NCBI GenBank assembly: GCA_009602725.1
Contig: WELB01000343.1
Span: forward strand, 63,294-76,335
DNA: 13,042 nt
Origin: Spirogloea muscicola
Taxonomy: Eukaryota > Streptophyta > Zygnematophyceae > Spirogloeales > Spirogloeaceae
Direction: 5' to 3'
The notes under the pieces are model-generated. The model worked only from the letters and a program-made list of their open reading frames with translations. It was not told the origin of the DNA and searched no databases. Below are positions 9,370 through 13,042 of the stretch, piece after piece. Every line of letters starts with the position of its first letter. Position 1 is the first letter of the stretch. The position numbers and the translations under genes were made by a program.

Positions 9370-12300
9370 CTGCACAGCCAGCACAACGGACAAGGGAAAA
9401 GGGTAGGATGGAGTAGCATATATATCATATGTAATAGCTGTTAGCCATTGGCCGCTGGCGCCGGTGTGTTGGCAGCGGCTGTGAGGGGCTGGGACCCCCG
9501 CCAGCAAGGCTCTTGCTTAGCCAGCTGGGCTGTTGAGGAGCTTGATGGCCTCGTAGGTGGCCACCACGATCCCTATAGCCGGCCCTGCGCGGCCAGCTCG
9601 GGGCACCACCCCCGCCATCAAGCCCCTCAAACCACTCTCTCTGCGCACCCAACAGGGAGGGAGGGGGGAGGAGGGAGGAGGGAGGGTGGAGGGTGGAAGC
9701 AGAAGGGGTGGAGGAGGGAGGAGGGAGGCGAGCGGAGAGAGGGAGGCGGGGGAGGGAGACAGGGGAGGAGGAGGGAGGGAGGGGAGAGGGGAGCCCCATG
9801 AACACCACGCAGGACCGTACTTGCCGGGCTGCTGCCAGAGACAAGATCACTCCTATTGCACGCCGCACGTACTTTGCAGATTTCTCTAATGGCAGCAGCC
9901 CGGTAACGACCAGCAACACACAGCAGGGCTGACTGGTTGCTGGCAACAGCTCATGCATGCGGCGCGTGCCACTACTCTGGACCACTGAGGGGGTGCAGTG
10001 GCTACGGCAGTGTCTTCAAAGTTGGCAACAATGCACAGACAGGAAACGCGACACAGTTGCAACTCGCAACGGCAGCACTTGAGAATCTCCACTGAGGGTG
10101 AGGGGGGGCAGGGAAGAGGGGGGGGGGAGGAAGGGGGTGGGGGTTTCTGAGGAGCCATGGTGAAGGGGAGCTGGGACTGACCTGTACACCTCGGCCAGCG
10201 TCCGCAAAGTCGACAAAGACCGGGTGGGGTCCCTCTGCAGGGCGTGGCAGGAGGAACGACAGTCTTCAGCAAAGAGCCTTGTATGGGCACGAGGGATCAG
10301 CCTCACTTTGCTGTTACCGCTGAGAGGGATGAGGATAGTCGCACGGTGGAGCATGAAACAAGGGGTGAGGCCCTAAATCTCACCTCAATCTGCCGCCGCG
10401 TCTTGGCCACGTCCAACGGGCATGTTGCTGCGGCCGCCAACGATCCCGCTACAAGGCCTGCCGAGAAGTTGGCGCCCACGACCGCCAGCACGCTTGGTTC
10501 TAAGCCTGCTGCCTCCAGCATGCGCCGCCGCAGCTGCACGCAAGGGCCGGCAAACATAACAGATGCCATCGATTAGCGCATGGTCTTTGCGGCTGGTCTG
10601 CGCGCACAAGAGTGCAGCAATTGTGTTGTGCAGCTTGGCCATGGCCACTGGCAGCGGGCGCTGCTCACGGGTTCGAGTGTGGCCCAGCAGATGGCTGAAA
10701 ACGGGACATCGCGCACAAGCTGTGAGCCCACGCCAGTCCAAAGTCGCCGCACGCCACTCACTGCCTCGCCGCCGCAACCAATGCAACAACGTGAGGCACT
10801 GGTGAACGTGCCAAGGAGGACGCGACGGCCGCCTGCAAGCCGGCTGATGGCAATCAGCGCGCAGGGTAGCGAGGCCTCACTCGAGCCAGATGGCGACGAA
10901 GCCACGACCTCTTGCATCGTCGCCCAAATGCCTGGCGGTGCGACGGCACCTAGCAGCTCCTTCTGGGCCTGGGCCTTGAGCAAGGGGCTACTACAATCAG
11001 TGTTTGCCGCTGGCTGTCAGCTGCACGACTGCGATGCATTTTGCGGCTAGCAGGCGCTGGCCAGCCTGCGGCGGGGGCAGCGGTCGGCCGGGTCGGACCT
11101 GCATGCGTGTACGGGCCAGCTCGACGGGCGAGCAGATGACACAGGCGACGGCGCGCGACAAGGAGCCGGCGAGCAGCGGCGCGTAGGGCGCCAGCGCCGG
11201 CACCCGGCCCAGCCGCTCCTGCATCACGTCGTACAGCGGGAGGTAGATCCCGACCTGCACGCCGTCGCCGCAGCGCACGACCGCGATCGCTGTCAGGGCC
11301 TGCCAGCTGCGGCCGCGGCGGGCCGTGCAGCGGCGGTGCTGCCGGCGGCGCTGCTGCCGGCAGCGGTGCCGCACCGTGGGTATGGCGATGGCGAGTCCGG
11401 CGTTGGTGCCGCGCCAGAGCCGGAAGAAGCCCTCCTGTTCGACAATCAGGGCTATGTCAACTCCAGGCTCCGTTGCAGAAAGGTCATCGGATACACCACA
11501 CGTGCCATGGCTGCAGCCGACCAGTGAGATAAGAGGTCAACCGCCGGCGCACCTGGCGGATGACCTTGTGGAAGACGTCCAGCGTGCTCGTGTACGGCAG
11601 GCTGTCTGGCGGGCAGAGCGGCGACGCCGCCGCCACTGCTGCAACGCCGGAGCCGGCGAAGCCCCCGCGGGGCACGCCGGCGGGCCGAGGGTATGCCGGC
11701 GAGCACCTCGCACCCTGCGCCGCCGCCGTCATCGCCGCCGCTGCTCTTCCGTGTCAGCCAGTGCCGCAGCAAAGCTCAAAGTGACCTTCAAGAGTGGACA
11801 TGGACGTGCCGAATGCGGGGAGGACCTGGTCCGGTTGTGCTGCGCCGGCCCATGCAGGCCGCCCGCTGAAGTCTGGCGCGCCGGCAGTGGCCGCCTGCGC
11901 CTGCAGCCTCGTCTGCGAGGTGGCCCAAAGCGCCATGGCTAAGTCCAGCTCGAAGATGGCCACCAACGGTCGCAAGACAAGCGCCGCGGTGCAAGGCCTC
12001 AGGGACAACGCCGCCTGATCGAGTGACGGCATTGGCAGCGCTGCATGGCGGCTCTGGCGGTGGCAGCGGCGGCCACCTTGGCGACGTCGAGGGGGTTGAC
12101 GATGATGGCTGAGATGACGGCCGCAGCGGCGGCTGAGACGGCCTTCTCCAGCAGCTGCAGCTCCCGCTGCACGGGAGCGGCAGCGTCGCTGGGGCCACTT
12201 GCGATGCTCCCGCCACTGGCGTTGACGGCGCTGGCCCTGTCGCCGCGCCGCGCGGAGGCGGCGGCGGCGGCGCCTCCGTCCTGGCCTCGACGACGGCGGG

Positions 12301-12394
12301 AAGGCGCGTCAGTCGCAGGACTGCCAACACCATTCGCCGCAGTGGTGGAGCGGACAAGGAGCGCGGGAGGGCGCACCTCGCGGTCGTCGAGCAT
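9210..12394 (-). CDS. MTM1: Mitochondrial carrier, MTM1/SLC25A39-40 type, 10 exons, alternative last exons
   Basis: Exons in transcript order: 12394-12077, 11912-11826, 11714-11553, 11434-11375, 11254-11099, 10968-10881, 10760-10669, 10533-10384, 10234-10182, then either 9640-9517 (429 residues) or 9369-9210 (441 residues). Three carrier repeats each keep Px[DE]xx[KR]: PLDVAK/TRLQAQ (about 102), PVELARTRMQ (about 253) and PLDVAKTRRQIE (about 360). Family landmarks are GFFRLWRGTNAGLAIAIPT, VGIYLPLYDV, DVPFSAICWATLEPLRRR, GANFSAGLVAGSLAAAATCP and RAGPA.GIVV. These match remembered Arabidopsis MTM1 (At4g27940) closely. MTM1 proteins sit in the inner mitochondrial membrane. Yeast Mtm1 affects manganese SOD activation and human SLC25A39 is linked to glutathione import; the substrate here is inferred. 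ATG 12394 is the first in-frame ATG; residues 1-80 are low complexity. The matrix loop has lost two cysteines. Exon 6 could begin at 10974 instead, adding two residues. Confidence 0.9.
9517..9640 (-). CDS. MTM1: Proximal alternative last exon of the carrier
   Basis: Acceptor GCGCAG ends at 9641. Its first base A joins in the same phase as the distal exon. It encodes ESGLRGLMAGVVPRAGRAGP, then A-I-G-I-V-V-A-T-YEAIK and a short LLNSPAG tail, ending TAA 9517-9519. It agrees with the distal exon at 20 of the first 33 residues. It keeps the helix-6 YEAIK motif and has no stop or frame break, so it appears functional. It lacks the longer tail. Confidence 0.82.
9654..9793 (-). promoter_or_regulatory. 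140-base pyrimidine tract before the proximal last exon
   Basis: The plus strand is almost purely G/A from 9654 to 9793, with a few T or C interruptions. In the carrier transcript it is an unusually long C/U tract ending about 13 bases before the acceptor of the proximal last exon. Such tracts bind splicing factors (U2AF or PTB-like). The DNA could also form a triplex or G-quadruplex. Confidence 0.55.
10096..10143 (-). promoter_or_regulatory. G-rich (plus) / C-rich (transcript) tract after the carrier's last shared exon
   Basis: The plus strand has G-runs at 10096-10098, 10102-10108, 10111-10113, 10118-10127, 10133-10137 and 10139-10143 separated by 1-4 bases. It lies in the intron 39-86 bases past the donor of the last shared exon (10182). 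It is G-quadruplex-capable on the template strand and C-rich in the RNA. Confidence 0.5.
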
Positions 12395-12991
12395 CGCGGC
12401 GGCACCTATGGCAGCGGCGGCGGCGGCGGCGGCGGCAGAGGACGGGGAAGCGGCGGAGGGGGACGAGGGCACGGCAGCACTGAGCCCGGATCCACAACCT
12501 GCGGTAGTGACGAGGCCGGCCGTGTCGGTTTACCCTGGCGCAGGCTGCAAGGCCAGCCGGAGCAGCACCGGCACCATGGCGGCGAAGACGGTGGCGGCGG
12601 CAGTGGCGGCGATGGCAGCGGCGGCGGCGGCGGGAGAAGCAGCCTAAGCACCTGCCGAGAAGGCGCCGAGGCGCAGCAGCTGCGGCGGCGGCTGCCCGGC
12701 CATTGAAGGACCCGCCGCCGCCGCCGCCGACACCGCCGCCACCGCCGCTGCCGCACTCCCACCGCGAATTGCGGCGCGTTGTGCGGCGCGAGCCGCGGCG
12801 GCGTGGGTGGTGGCGCAGCTGGCGTGTCGTCACGGCGACCTCCCCGGCATGAGGGGGGAGCCACGCCTAGCGTGCCACGTGGCGCTCCGGCAGGCGCCCA
12901 CACCCCCAGGCCAAGTGCCGCCCCCTGGACCCCACCCCAACCCCGGACTCAGCCGAAACCCTAATCCAGGGCCTAACCCTAATCTGAACCC

Positions 12992-13028
<37 letters not shown>

Positions 13029-13042
13029 TGCGCGCGGCCGCC
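12395..13042 (-). promoter_or_regulatory. Upstream region of the carrier gene with telo-box-like motifs
   Basis: This stretch is very GC-rich, with no second gene I can support. Frames here are open on both strands because of triplet repeats (GGC/GCC/GCG). The carrier frame stays open upstream of its ATG to a GTG at 12472. AAACCCTAA (12956-12964) and TAACCCTAA (12974-12982) match the plant telo box, which is found upstream of housekeeping genes. Regulatory use here is inferred. Confidence 0.4.
12991..13026 (+). repeat. (GGC)n trinucleotide array
   Basis: About eleven GGC/GCG units lie near the right end of the window, right after the telomere-like motifs. It has the same repeat family as the array at the left edge but in the opposite orientation. 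Confidence 0.85.

Noticed and set aside
9425-9985. Minus-strand open frame of 186 codons with Pro/Ser-rich centre
   Set aside because: It reads the pyrimidine tract and the proximal last exon in the wrong frame. The correct frame gives the carrier helix 6.
11325-11942. Plus-strand open frame of 205 codons
   Set aside because: It lies opposite carrier exons 2-4, which are well supported on the minus strand.
12045-12647. Plus-strand open frame of 200 codons rich in alanine
   Set aside because: It lies opposite carrier exon 1 and its upstream GCG repeats. It reflects triplet-repeat composition and has no family signal.
1-13042. CRISPR arrays, prophage, transposase, tRNA or rRNA genes
   Set aside because: No spaced repeats, terminal inverted repeats with transposase motifs, or RNA-gene signatures were seen. 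The window is eukaryotic nuclear DNA.

Overview
The window looks like nuclear DNA from a green alga. It has plant-type genes split by many GT-AG introns of about 70-650 nt, GC-rich coding exons with Gly/Ala-coding triplet runs, and TTTAGGG-type telomere-like motifs inside introns and flanks. The gene families point to the green lineage, but I cannot name the genus. The TTTAGGG form fits a trebouxiophyte-like alga better than a Chlamydomonas-like one, with low confidence. None of the three genes forms one long ORF. I rebuilt each by joining exons whose splice sites, phases and family alignment agree.

Layout: (1) about 121-3828, plus strand: a secreted-type leucine-rich-repeat protein in ten exons. 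Most internal exons are exactly 72 nt, one repeat each. Its 5' end is not resolved, and exon 1 seems to carry a one-base frameshift. (2) 3829-4286: a short convergent intergenic spacer. (3) 4287-8176, minus strand: a GT-B fold glycosyltransferase in eleven exons, complete from ATG to stop, 554 residues, possibly with an organelle transit peptide. (4) About 8177-9209: the GT upstream region and the carrier 3' region, with no gene I can support. (5) 9210-12394, minus strand: a mitochondrial carrier of the MTM1/SLC25A39-40 type with all three carrier signatures. (6) 12395-13042: GC-rich upstream region of the carrier, with telo-box-like AAACCCTAA motifs and a GGC array.

The most interesting feature is at the 3' end of the carrier gene. 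Two tandem, homologous but diverged last exons (9517-9640 and 9210-9369) both join in phase to the same upstream exon. Each encodes a full sixth membrane helix, and they carry different C-terminal tails. The gene could therefore make two carriers differing in the last helix. Very long pyrimidine tracts (G-rich on the plus strand) flank these exons. The carrier's matrix loop also keeps only two of the four cysteines expected in this family.

The three genes do not form an evident pathway. They look like an ordinary stretch of nuclear genome: LRR convergent with the GT, then GT and carrier in tandem on the minus strand. Comparisons with Arabidopsis and human proteins are from memory, not from a search.
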